In this document: in pieces, positions 52,401-54,672 of the stretch
Layout of the letters: each line of letters starts with the position of its first letter
Numbering within the stretch: the stretch's first letter is position 1
Source: Symbiodinium natans
Taxonomy: Eukaryota; Sar; Dinophyceae; Suessiales; Symbiodiniaceae
Direction of reading: 5' to 3'
NCBI GenBank assembly: GCA_905221605.1
Contig: CAJNDS010002124.1
Coordinates: 1,099,421 to 1,163,420, forward strand
Length of the DNA: 64,000 bases
Translations under genes and position numbers: made by a program
Notes under the pieces: model-generated
What the model was told of the DNA's origin: nothing
Databases searched by the model: none
What the model saw: only the letters and a program-made list of their open reading frames with translations

Positions 52401-54591
52401 AGCTTCGGCTTGTGGTCGAGAGCAAAGCCCACCTGCGTGCGGCAGCGTGTGGCACGCCCGCGTAACGTGGCTCGCACGTGTAAGCCAGGATTTGCCCCAG
52501 CGAAGCCGGGCCAATGCCCCAATTGCCCCCACGTGCAAGCCAGGATTTGCCACAGCGAAGAACCCCAGCCAATAGACCATGAATCGTGAGGCGATCCGCC
52601 AAATCCCATCGAGGCCTGTATATCCCAGAAGCCACCCTTGTTTTCGTTCTTTTTGTTTAGGACCCCATGTGAGCCTCTCCTTTCTGACGTTGTATTCTTC
52701 GAGGAAACCTGAACCTATACCCTCAGCCCTAAACCGTTATACCCCTCAAAGCCCTAAAACCCAAAAGCCCTCAAAGCCCTAAAAGCTAAAAAAACCTTAA
52801 AACCCTTAAAGGCCTAAACCCCTAAACCCCTAAACTTCCTTAACCCCTAAACCCCTGAACAAGCTTAAAAACCCTTAAAACCACTAAAACCATTAAACAA
52901 TATGTATAAAACTAAACCCTAATGACCTAAACCCTAAACCCTATAGACCTATAAACCCTAAACCCACGGGAACCTGAACCCAAAACCTAAACCCTAAACC
53001 CTGTAGCCCTAAGCCCTAACCCCTTTATATAGACCCTGAGCCCTCAAACCCTCAATTCTAAACCCTGCACCCTATAGCCCTAGACCCTAAACCCTAAACC
53101 CTAAACCCTAAACCCTAAACCCTATAGCCCTAAACCCTAAACCCCATAGATCCTGAACCCGGAGGTGGAGAAAGGGCAGAAGAACGCTCTCAGGAGTGCT
53201 GGAGTGCTTAACCGAGATTGGGGTTTAGGGTTTAGGGTTTCGGGTTTAGGGTTTAGGTTATGTTATTCCCAAATCTCGACACCCGAATCTTTCTGGTTCT
53301 TAGGGAGTTAGGCGCCTTACACCTGCACATTGTTCTATATCCGTAAGTGGACTACATGGGGTACCAACTTAAGCAATGCTTTCGTGCACCGCGAGTTGTT
53401 GCTGTTGGTGGGCCTCACAAGCGCGGCCCATGTGCTGCATGACGGACTGATGCTGTGGGAGCCACAGCGTTTCGGGTTGACAACGGTTGACAGCGTCCTT
53501 TAGGGTTTAGGGTTTAGGGTTTAGGGTTTAGGGTTTAGGGTTTAGGGTTTAGGGTTGCATTCTGCCAGAACTCCTTCATCAGGAGTTTCCTCGCAGTCAT
53601 GTGTGGAACCAGAGAGGCCCCCGCGAACAGACCTGCTGTTGAAGGGCACCCCTCCGAACTTGAGAAGCAACATGAAGCAATGGGGCCGTGCCCAGGGCTT
53701 GCAGCTCCTAACTTGTAGGGTCCTTAAGGGTGGGGGGTAGGTACCCAGGGAACCTTAGGGAAGCTTGGGGAGCCTTAGGGAGTAGTGGGAAGTATTCACT
53801 TTGGGTTACATACCCCCCTTTGAACCCCCCTCCCTTAAGAACCCTTTAAGACCTTGGCTGGGCAAGGGGTCATCTACGTTGTGGGCCACACTCGGGTCGG
53901 TTCTCTATGTTAGTTTACGGAACTCCTTGCAGTGTTAGGTCCTGGCAAAGGGTCCAGATATTGGGAGCTGGTGAACTCCTAAACCCTCAACCCTAAACCC
54001 TGCCTGCGGAATGTTTTGGGAATCCTTAATCAGTCATTGGGTGTCCTGAAAAGGGAGTTGGGTATGCAGGATTTACGGTCTGGTTCTCAGTAGGGAAGAA
54101 GCAAAGAGTTAATCCATTAAGGTGTATGTATACAAGTCCCTCTTGTCCTACTAAGAACCACTACTCATAAATCCCAAGCCCTAAGCTCGAAACCCTAAAC
54201 CGTACTGAAAACCAGTAGCCCTGAACCCGAAAACCTAAACCCTACTAAGAACCAGTAGGCCTAGACCCCAAACCCGAAACCCTACTAAGAACCAGTCGGA
54301 TTCTGTGTAGATTTTTGTGGCTCAGAGCTTGATGTTGGCCATTTTGAAGCTTGTGCTTCAGATCCCAATCCTTGAACCCTAAACCCTAAACCCCAAATCC
54401 CAAACCCCAAACCCTAAACCCCAAACCCCAAACCCTAAACCCCAATCCCCAAAACCCAAGCCCCAAACCCCACCCCCAACCCCCTAATCCAACAGACGCC
54501 AGAGGATGCTCAAGCGAACACAGAGCAAGTATATCAGCAAGCTCTGTGAGATGATCCGAAAGGGCCTGACCAAGCTTTTCGGCGGCGGTTT
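10054..54591 (+). CDS. Dynein heavy chain gene, partial (join of about 44 micro-exons; tail to linker)
   Basis: Dynein heavy chains are the motor subunits of axonemal and cytoplasmic dynein; this part forms the tail and the linker that swings over the AAA ring. I see the family landmarks in order: end of the DHC tail domain (KYVKEAAWL), the HCQQWQKKLTDLLNE segment, VWEIRDEWNKEW, MPVIQNLRADAMRERH, GFTLQRVVDLGL, the linker FFPRFYFISNDDLLEIL, VQKHIKKCFE, VKLEGPVE-VWL and ITSGQIAWTTD. Exons average about 53 bp and sum to about 2.3 kb, or nearly 780 residues, which fits this part of the family. Joins keep phase with GC (about 27), GT (about 11) or GA (about 6) donors. LLEGPVE-type spacing resembles DNAH10/I1 inner-arm chains (from memory, unverified). 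AAA1 is outside the window. An RCC1-like gene and an LTR element sit in two of its introns. No disrupting stop was found in the joined frame; expression is unproven. Confidence 0.88.
10697..10746 (+). CDS. Dynein exon: tail helix
   Basis: VLRGFNHCAMRLGERL plus a split Lys codon, bounded by CAG|G and GT. It continues the 'lG..iP..A..l....lk' helix of the tail. CCCTAAA-type repeats precede it and TTTAGGG-type follow. Confidence 0.6.
11401..11454 (+). CDS. Dynein exon: tail
   Basis: NSSYQPIVSQDKDTFIR(R). The donor GT starts a GGTACAA that is repeated at the next acceptor, where the frame resumes as YKDVQ. The 'Y..v' pattern fits the tail. Confidence 0.62.
12262..12304 (+). CDS. Dynein exon: tail
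   Basis: (R)YKDVQTDIQQEEPK, from CAG|G to AAG|GC. In phase on both sides. Tail coiled segment preceding the F.PL motif. Confidence 0.65.
12869..12923 (+). CDS. Dynein exon: F.PLKSLD segment
   Basis: CCCAG|G then VVIDFIETDFQPLKSLDQ and a GT donor. It fits the conserved 'v...ie..F.pLksLd' that precedes the WQ motif in axonemal dyneins. Confidence 0.72.
13463..13564. repeat. MITE-like palindrome, family 1
   Basis: About 100 bp, from AAGGGTCCATGTACCCATA to its inverted end TATGGGTAAGTGGACCCTT, with an inner GGGCC..GGCCC fold. Lies just before the WQ exon. Confidence 0.75.
13583..13673 (+). CDS. Dynein exon: WQ motif
   Basis: NALVDHCQQWQKKLTDLLNE and ARTEMN(R) is a strong match to the conserved 'LV.HC..WQ.k.t.LL.e.A' of dynein heavy chains. 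The GC donor leaves AG, completed by G of the next exon. A MITE-like palindrome (13463-13564) ends 18 bp upstream. Confidence 0.88.
14520..14577 (+). CDS. Dynein exon: post-WQ segment
   Basis: (R)LLEYFDTNTKIFHSEIPDM, from CGCAG|G to ATG|GC. It has the 'L.e.F..n...l' spacing that follows the WQ motif. Confidence 0.75.
14614..14700. repeat. TTTAGGG array after a dynein exon
   Basis: About 12 units near the start of the intron following the exon ending at 14577. Confidence 0.95.
15504..15577 (+). CDS. Dynein exon: LLE coiled segment
   Basis: DQLKTRIALLEQCRKDDSDM and ESKI(K), CCAG|G acceptor, GC donor. Aligns with the family's 'eL...L.lLe.l....i...' and then 'PIEDKY'. The 3' exon edge is copied again at about 15766-15787. 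Confidence 0.8.
15705..15775. repeat. MITE-like element, family 3 (3' truncated)
   Basis: GCCCAGTAGTACCCCTTATT, then the TTTTTTGGGGTTTAGGTTCC core; right arm missing and replaced by a copy of the exon-8 edge. Confidence 0.6.
15887..15988. repeat. MITE-like element, family 3
   Basis: TGCCCAGTAGTACCCTTATT at left and GGTTACTGGGCA at right, with AAAAAAGGGC/GCCC inner arms. Best intact copy of this family. Confidence 0.7.
16214..16253 (+). CDS. Dynein exon: PI..KY..L..FE
   Basis: (K)PIEDKYAKLGEFE, matching the conserved 'fpPI..qf..Le.yE'. Donor GC after GAA; in phase with the next exon. Confidence 0.8.
16515..16547 (+). CDS. Dynein exon: VPSDEEL (33 bp)
   Basis: VVPSDEELSRK from TCTCAG|G to AAG|GC, matching 'v.vpeE...' after the FE motif. 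Spacing to the next F residue equals that of the family member I remember. Confidence 0.72.
16612..17085. repeat. CCCTAAA arrays before a dynein exon
   Basis: Two arrays (16612-16686 and about 16965-17078) plus imperfect units lead up to the acceptor at 17103. Confidence 0.9.
17104..17161 (+). CDS. Dynein exon: F.E.L..AE
   Basis: AQMRPAMETFRETLVEAEM(R), CTTCAG|G acceptor, GC donor. Fits 'W..F...l..se..l'. Flanked by CCCTAAA upstream and TTTAGGG downstream. Confidence 0.8.
17203..17345. repeat. TTTAGGG array after a dynein exon
   Basis: Begins 40 bp after the donor at 17162; perfect units then decay into TTTGGGAG variants. Confidence 0.9.
17742..17952 (+). CDS. Unassigned exon-like open segment inside a dynein intron
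   Basis: A 211-bp stretch bounded by CTGCAG and a canonical CG|GTAAAG donor is open in one frame (CYNFQTCRRCPGSQEQPEKP...TAVCISGGGLKAVWQP...FIKVSKWDRDLTQFV). It contains paired cysteines and lacks telomere-like repeats. Including it would break the dynein frame between 17161 and 18827, so it is probably a fragment of another gene or an unused exon. Family not recognised. Confidence 0.4.
18827..18891 (+). CDS. Dynein exon: K..lk.GL
   Basis: (R)ISKAKKLMKAGLEQDLGSFG then Q. Aligns with 'lkk.k..fk.gl......F'. It joins in phase to 17161, skipping the unrelated open segment at 17742-17952. Confidence 0.8.
19681..19735 (+). CDS. Dynein exon: F...PY
   Basis: GIRDVKTDFSRHAPYKSD(G), AAG|G acceptor, GT donor. 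Fits 'l..F...gpf'. Its 5' edge is duplicated at about 19505-19526, where the copy soon runs into repeat. Confidence 0.78.
19970..20375. repeat. CCCTATAAAA / CCCTACAAA variant array
   Basis: About 400 bp of 9-10-bp telomere-like variants with higher-order copies (TTAACAGCCCTGTAAACAC recurs), between dynein exons 19681 and 20409. Confidence 0.85.
20409..20442 (+). CDS. Dynein exon: LTPDAAF (34 bp)
   Basis: (G)LTPDAAFGML(Q), CCAG|G acceptor and GA donor. The split codons match on both sides. Spacing matches the 'A...i...r..l' segment of the family. Confidence 0.7.
20620..20680 (+). CDS. Dynein exon: L....KLE
   Basis: (Q)NYRNQLENKRKLEAEFRPKQ, GAG|G acceptor, GC donor. Continues the helix before the F.IE motif. 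Confidence 0.78.
21653..21685 (+). CDS. Dynein exon: LFGIEPANYK (33 bp)
   Basis: ELFGIEPANYK, CGGCAG|G acceptor, GA donor. Equals the conserved 'fF.Ie.p.y.dL' of axonemal chains with identical spacing to the next exon. Confidence 0.8.
22287..22328 (+). CDS. Dynein exon: L..le.El..l
   Basis: ELDWVEQEIEKLTM, CCCCAG|G acceptor, ATG|GC donor. Directly precedes the VW motif in phase. Confidence 0.85.
22343..22453. repeat. MITE-like palindrome, family 1
   Basis: CCTAAAGGGTCCATGTAC ... GGTACATGGACACTTAGG. Followed 30 bp later by a family 3 element. Confidence 0.75.
22484..22609. repeat. MITE-like element, family 3 with homopolymer expansion
   Basis: TGCCCAGTAGTACCC ... GGTTACTGGGCA. The internal T6G4 of the other copies has grown to long T and G runs. 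Confidence 0.7.
23015..23046 (+). CDS. Dynein exon: VWEI..EW (32 bp)
   Basis: VWEIRDEWNK(E), GCCAG|G acceptor, GC donor. Diagnostic 'vWe...eWe..w..w' motif, completed by the next exon. Confidence 0.9.
23897..23951 (+). CDS. Dynein exon: W..l.tG.F..L..d.M
   Basis: (E)WEKLRTGSFQSLNTDDMD, from AAAG|G; GA donor inferred. Family pattern 'W..W..g.F..l..e.me' is clear; the 3' boundary is less sure. Confidence 0.88.
24135..24225. repeat. MITE-like palindrome, family 7 (decayed)
   Basis: TTAGCAGGGAATGAGGGAAT followed by TATATGCCCTTTGAAGG and GCATTCCCC; right end lost. Confidence 0.5.
24716..24906. repeat. CCCTAAA array directly before a dynein exon (about 190 bp)
   Basis: About 27 units with one shortened CCTAAA unit in the middle; ends 12 bp before the acceptor of the exon at 24918. 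Confidence 0.95.
24918..24959 (+). CDS. Dynein exon
   Basis: SKELAMQFLGRNRK, GTCAG acceptor, AAG|GC donor. It directly follows the longest CCCTAAA array. Placement between the F..L and NW motifs is by order and phase. Confidence 0.68.
25818..25849 (+). CDS. Dynein exon: NW (32 bp)
   Basis: VIGKDKNVQN(W), TCCAG|G acceptor, GC donor splitting TG|G. Aligns with the 'k..k.rnW.v' motif. Confidence 0.78.
26551..26658. repeat. MITE-like palindrome, family 1 (best inverted repeats)
   Basis: CCAAAGGATCCATGTACCTA at the left and its exact complement at the right end; TATATA stretches inside. No open frame. Confidence 0.8.
26700..26890. repeat. MITE-like family 4 with a 10-bp tandem array
   Basis: Shares GGGCCCATATTGAGGGACCATGT-type ends with family 4. 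Inside, AAGGGTATAT is repeated about eight times (26766-26843). The minus-strand frame over it is an artefact of the tandem. Confidence 0.65.
27313..27360 (+). CDS. Dynein exon: F....MP
   Basis: (W)QVYQDLKSDLDTFRN(M), CCCAG|G acceptor, GC donor splitting AT|G. Residue count from W to F equals the family. Confidence 0.85.
27846..27924 (+). CDS. Dynein exon: MPVI.nLR...MRERH
   Basis: (M)MPVIQNLRADAMRERHIE then AVVKEVKD. This is the hallmark 'lPli.dLr.pamreRHw' of dynein heavy chains. The donor may be GC (27925) or GT (27928). A CCCTATAAA array follows within 15 bp. Confidence 0.95.
27939..28062. repeat. CCCTATAAA nonamer array
   Basis: About 13 near-perfect 9-bp units directly after the MPVIQNLR exon. 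The minus-strand GFI repeat reading is an artefact. Confidence 0.95.
28431..28533. repeat. MITE-like palindrome, family 1
   Basis: ACCCTAAGGGTCCATGTACC ... GTACATGGACCCTCAGGGT, with the shared GGGCCTTAAAGT core. Confidence 0.78.
28916..29001 (+). CDS. Dynein exon: FTLQ..vdlGL
   Basis: ESFNPKDPGFTLQRVVDLGL then QNHSDLIA(R), ACCAG|G acceptor and GA donor. Clear match to 'FtLe.il.lgl..h...i'. Confidence 0.93.
29002..30063. other. Intron with CGCGACAA repeats
   Basis: After a TTTAGGG array, 29395-29600 and 29820-29905 share a GC-rich motif (CGCGACAAGG, CGCGACAACCCG) repeated about ten times. No gene assigned. Confidence 0.6.
30064..30123 (+). CDS. Dynein exon: A.KE..IE..L..IA
   Basis: (R)LCDDAKKEAKIENGLEDIA(R), GAG|G acceptor, GA donor. 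Same residue count as the family from IA to IE. Confidence 0.92.
30484..30606. repeat. Blocks of heptamer variants
   Basis: Three consecutive homogeneous blocks: CCCCAAG (about eight), CCCTAAG (about five) and CCCTGAA (about four). Confidence 0.9.
30807..30847 (+). CDS. Dynein exon: W......V..hK
   Basis: (R)IWATMTIDVVEHK, ACGAG|G acceptor, GT donor. The W aligns with 'tW..i.l.i.pyk'. Confidence 0.85.
31352..31398 (+). CDS. Dynein exon: L..TEEly
   Basis: (E)TSLRFKVRSTEELYQ, acceptor AG inside the end of a TTTAGGG array; CAG|GC donor. Matches 'y.lkgtee.fq'. Confidence 0.85.
31588..31712. repeat. MITE-like palindrome, family 4
   Basis: TTAGTTACCTGGTCCCTGAA ... GGGCCCATACTTCAG ... AGGGACCATGAG, with inner GGGCCCTT/AAGGGCCC arms. 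Confidence 0.65.
32154..32193 (+). CDS. Dynein exon: ALDENIQAL
   Basis: ALDENIQALSSYK(S), GCTGCAG|G acceptor, GC donor. Matches 'aLedn...l..mk.s'. Confidence 0.9.
32597..32717. repeat. MITE-like palindrome, family 5
   Basis: CATATGATGGCTTCTCTACA ... GTACCCAAAAAGGGATC ... GGAGAACTGACCATAC. Same layout as the copy at 35774. Confidence 0.7.
32785..32872. repeat. MITE-like element, family 3 (partial)
   Basis: GACCCGGAGAAGGCCCTTATT, TTTTGGGTTTAGCTTCCCTT and CCCCTTTAAAGCAAAAAGG; the right end is lost. Confidence 0.5.
33082..33113 (+). CDS. Dynein exon: SPF..PF (32 bp)
   Basis: (S)SPFYLPFAAK, GTCAG|G acceptor, AAG|GT donor. Adding this 32-bp exon restores exactly the family spacing between the K.S and V.hWe motifs. 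Confidence 0.75.
34004..34042 (+). CDS. Dynein exon: VEHWEKTL
   Basis: VEHWEKTLANISE, TTCCAG|G acceptor, GT donor. Matches 'v..We..L..i.ev'. Confidence 0.93.
34566..34678. repeat. CCCTAAA array before a dynein exon
   Basis: About 16 perfect units ending 40 bp before the exon at 34718. Confidence 0.95.
34718..34755 (+). CDS. Dynein exon: Q.sWM
   Basis: VTEAIQSVQKSW(M), GCAG|G acceptor. The GC donor splits AT|G, giving WMYLENVF with the next exon. This join firmly supports GC donors. Confidence 0.95.
35152..35217 (+). CDS. Dynein exon: YLEnvF.GSEDIR..LPdE
   Basis: (M)YLENVFRGSEDIRPHLPDES then I(M). Unmistakable dynein linker start. GC donor. Confidence 0.96.
35612..35650 (+). CDS. Dynein exon: FD.vn..f..mM
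   Basis: (M)FDEVNEGFINMM(R), CTAG|G acceptor, GC donor. Matches 'Fd.vn..wk.iM'. Confidence 0.92.
35774..35885. repeat. MITE-like palindrome, family 5
   Basis: CATATGGTGATTTCTCTAAA ... GGTACCCAAAAGGGGACCC ... TTGGAGAACTGACCATATG; ends are inverted (CATATGGT/ACCATATG). Confidence 0.75.
36083..36163 (+). CDS. Dynein exon: linker
   Basis: (R)KVYQEPLATKACSQPKMLET then LCKELG(T). GGCAG|G acceptor; a GA donor gives in-phase join to the next exon. Confidence 0.85.
36430..36592. repeat. CCCTAAA array (about 160 bp)
   Basis: About 22 units, preceded by four CCCCTAA variants, in the intron between 36163 and 37065. Confidence 0.95.
37065..37122 (+). CDS. Dynein exon: IQK.LNDYLEKKR
   Basis: (T)AKENIQKKLNDYLEKKRSW. 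Hallmark linker helix 'l..iqk.L..YLe.KR'. GC donor. Confidence 0.95.
38153..38265. repeat. MITE-like palindrome, family 4
   Basis: GTAGTTACATGTTCCCTCAA ... GGGCCCATACTAAGGGACCA. Right half well kept, left half altered. Confidence 0.6.
38787..38843 (+). CDS. Dynein exon: FPRFYFISNDDLLEIL
   Basis: FFPRFYFISNDDLLEILGQ, the most conserved linker motif of all dynein heavy chains. CAG|GC donor. Confidence 0.98.
39003..39140. repeat. CCCTAAA array
   Basis: About 19 units with one short phase break (AAACAAACCC) near 39030. Confidence 0.95.
39334..39382 (+). CDS. Dynein exon: P..VQKHIKKCFE
   Basis: ARDPEQVQKHIKKCFE, GGGCAG|G acceptor, GC donor leaving a G that is completed by CC at 44985 (Ala). Matches 'nP..vqpHlkKcFe'. 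Confidence 0.97.
39492..39588. repeat. MITE-like palindrome, family 2
   Basis: GGGATGTTCCCCCTTATACT ... AGTACACTAGGGGGAACGTCCC, about 97 bp. Placed directly after a TTTAGGG array, 110 bp after a dynein exon. Confidence 0.75.
39625..39800. repeat. MITE-like family 3 split by a CCCTAAA array
   Basis: The left part GGGCCCTTATCCCCTTTTTTT and the right part CTAGGTTCCCAGGCAACTCC (then TGGGTCTGG) are separated by about 100 bp of CCCTAAA (39665-39765), as if the array had expanded or been captured inside the element. Confidence 0.5.
39893..39970. repeat. TTTAGGG array
   Basis: Eleven perfect units in the intron that also holds the RCC1-like gene. Confidence 0.95.
40577..40651 (+). CDS. RCC1-like gene exon 1 (start codon)
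   Basis: ATG GCG ACG TCT; MATSPEFLVHVVLLSGRTVE and ITVCN, then a GA donor. Start chosen because the ubiquitin-like strand begins a few residues later. Upstream 40380-40576 is open but repetitive (three 'GCGAAAGC' units) and is read as leader. Confidence 0.7.
40577..43385 (+). CDS. RCC1-like repeat protein with ubiquitin-like N-terminus (join of 7 exons), nested in a dynein intron
   Basis: Seven in-phase exons: 40577-40651, 40839-40937, 41233-41427, 41679-41732, 42000-42092, 42239-42325 and 42494-43385. The N-terminus (ATG at 40577; FLVHVVLLSGRTVEITV...DLRVANGVL...GVQPGDVLTLQV) resembles a ubiquitin-like fold. About ten copies of a roughly 50-residue unit follow, with core 'AFAAILGDGSVVTWG...GGDS..VQ.QL..V..IQAT'. 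RCC1-type repeats form beta-propellers; related dinoflagellate proteins are often auto-named HERC-like, but no HECT domain is present here. Donors are GA, GT, GC, GA, GC, GT in that order. The 3' end is unclear: reading past 43385 gives a short tail and stop at 43450, and a possible further piece lies near 43620. Same strand as the host gene. Confidence 0.85.
40839..40937 (+). CDS. RCC1-like gene exon 2
   Basis: ESSVREVQLKALRDLRVANG then VLKNDRGESLSFQ; CAAG|G acceptor and CAG|GT donor. Continues the ubiquitin-like region. The intron start after it carries the 'GCCCAGTAGTACC' end of a MITE-like family. Confidence 0.7.
41057..41160. repeat. MITE-like palindrome, family 7
   Basis: CTGGTTCTTCGTCGGGAATG and AGGGAATC at left; CATTCCCTACTAAGAACCAG at right. 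In an intron of the RCC1-like gene. Confidence 0.72.
41233..41427 (+). CDS. RCC1-like gene exon 3 (first repeat)
   Basis: Ends the ubiquitin-like region (LEDTVAEAGVQPGDVLTLQV) and starts the first repeat (GAFAAILGDGSVVTWGASAS). GC donor after GCAGAG. The long minus-strand reading here is its shadow. Confidence 0.85.
41679..41732 (+). CDS. RCC1-like gene exon 4
   Basis: VTKVREVKAAHAAFAAIL, GAG|G acceptor, GA donor, joined in phase to DDGSVVAWG of the next exon. Confidence 0.8.
42000..42092 (+). CDS. RCC1-like gene exon 5
   Basis: DDGSVVAWGDPDYGGDAQEV then QDQLRDVRQIQ; ATAG|G acceptor, GC donor. Completes one repeat. Confidence 0.85.
42239..42325 (+). CDS. RCC1-like gene exon 6
   Basis: ATETAFAAVLGNGAVVAWGE then ADAGGVCRA; AAG|G acceptor and GT donor. 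One repeat. Confidence 0.8.
42494..43385 (+). CDS. RCC1-like gene exon 7 (about seven tandem repeats)
   Basis: A single 0.9-kb open exon, far larger than any other exon in the window, with seven copies of the roughly 50-residue unit. Variants include AFAAILEDGSVVTWG, AFAAILGNGSVVTWG and AFAAILDDGSLVTWG; one copy has a few extra residues (STLVRLVQEQV). The CTTCAG|G acceptor is clear; the donor is likely GA at 43386. The antisense 316-codon frame is its mirror. Confidence 0.9.
44387..44530. repeat. MITE-like palindrome, family 4
   Basis: GGGTAGTTACATGGTCCCTT ... GGGCCCATACTAAGGGACCA then TGT. Inverted ends ATGGTCCCT/AGGGACCAT are clear. Confidence 0.7.
44575..44686. repeat. MITE-like palindrome, family 1
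   Basis: ACCCTAAGGGTCCATGTACC ... GGTACATGGACCCTGAGGGT. Sits 47 bp after a family 4 element. Confidence 0.78.
44985..45041 (+). CDS. Dynein exon: VG....DGE
   Basis: (A)EVLEPFAEAVGLNAPDGE(R), TAAG acceptor, GC donor. Aligns with '...avgM.S.dGE'. It resumes the dynein frame after the nested RCC1-like gene. Its 5' edge is duplicated at 44865-44900. Confidence 0.85.
45070..45260. repeat. TTTAGGG array after a dynein exon (about 190 bp)
   Basis: About 25 units starting 30 bp after the donor at 45042. Confidence 0.95.
46083..46178. repeat. CCCTAAA array
   Basis: About 13 units with one CCCTTAAA variant, followed at 46260-46446 by CCCCTAAA octamers including CAATTAAA variants, up to the acceptor of the exon at 46461. 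Confidence 0.93.
46461..46504 (+). CDS. Dynein exon: P.kLEGPVE
   Basis: (R)EKMVAPVKLEGPVE, CCGAG|G acceptor, GT donor. The 15 residues from DGE to GPVE equal the DNAH10-type spacing I recall. Confidence 0.9.
47402..47497. repeat. TTTAGGG array
   Basis: About 13 perfect units within the intron 46505-48023. Confidence 0.95.
48024..48107 (+). CDS. Dynein exon: VWLGLVE..M..sL
   Basis: VWLGLVEKRMFESLKAHLVK then CHNMRLGK, GAG|G acceptor, GT donor. Matches 'veswL..ve..M..tl...l..c'. Confidence 0.88.
48108..51128. other. Long intron
   Basis: Contains TTTAGGG arrays (near 50001 and 50215-50355), an AT-rich ATA microsatellite (49552-49650), and a GC-rich 49060-49345 with open frames but no splice-bounded or recognisable coding match. 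Confidence 0.55.
50001..50095. repeat. Head-to-head telomere-like palindrome
   Basis: About nine TTTAGGG units run straight into CCCTAAA units (GGTTTACCCTAAACCC at 50067-50082); could fold as a hairpin with nearly no loop. Confidence 0.9.
51129..51175 (+). CDS. Dynein exon: KWV.e..GQ
   Basis: AMKKEKWVKEFLGQL(L), GTGAG|G acceptor, GC donor. Spacing from the Cys of the previous exon to KW equals the family. Confidence 0.92.
51957..52029 (+). CDS. Dynein exon: ITSGQIAWTTD
   Basis: (L)ITSGQIAWTTDCAAALVKAP then ADMQ, CCAG|G acceptor, CAG|GT donor. Hallmark 'sQi.WT..v..aL' before AAA1. Confidence 0.96.
52476..52566. repeat. Direct repeat of about 33 bp
   Basis: ACGTGTAAGCCAGGATTTGC and CCAGCGAAG occur again as ACGTGCAAGCCAGGATTTGC and ACAGCGAAG 57 bp later. 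Several overlapping short frames here are not gene-like. Confidence 0.75.
53165..53197 (+). CDS. Dynein exon (33 bp)
   Basis: VEKGQKNALRS, GGAG|G acceptor, GC donor. Charged linker between the WT motif and the next helix; supported mainly by order and phase. Confidence 0.7.
53371..53502 (+). other. Unassigned open segment
   Basis: After TTAAG, one frame stays open for about 43 codons (FVHRELLLLVGLTSAAHVLH...) to a stop inside the following TTTAGGG array. Leucine-rich and non-repeat; not part of the dynein frame. It could be a gene fragment. No homology seen by eye. Confidence 0.25.
53722..53845. repeat. MITE-like element, family 6
   Basis: CCTTAAGGGTGGGGGGTAGG ... GAACCTTAGGGAAGCTTGGG ... 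GGGTTACATACCCCC ... GAACCCCCCTCCCTTAAG. Relics of the same family near 9440-9505 and 47635-47700. Confidence 0.7.
54075..54165. repeat. MITE-like palindrome, family 7 (diverged)
   Basis: TCTGGTTCTCAGTAGGGAAG ... CCTACTAAGAACCACTAC. Followed at 54205-54300 by three spaced CTACTAAGAACCAGTAG-like end copies. Confidence 0.55.
54503..54591 (+). CDS. Dynein exon: Y...c..vR..Ltk
   Basis: RMLKRTQSKYISKLCEMIRK then GLTKLF(.). Matches '.k.q...l...se.vRg.Ltk' that precedes the 'litidvHaRdv' block, which is not in the window. A TTTAGGG array begins 10-15 bp downstream and holds the LTR insertion. Confidence 0.88.
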
Positions 54592-54600
54592 TTTGTTTGA

Positions 54601-54672
54601 GGTTTAGGGTTTAGGGTTTAGGGTTTAGGGTTTAGGGTTTAGGGTTTAGGGTTTAGGGTTTAGGGTTTAGGG
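54601..54672. repeat. TTTAGGG array, target of the LTR element
   Basis: About ten units ending at the element boundary; the array resumes at 63462 with TAGGGTTTAGGG and then TTCAGGG variants. Confidence 0.95.
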
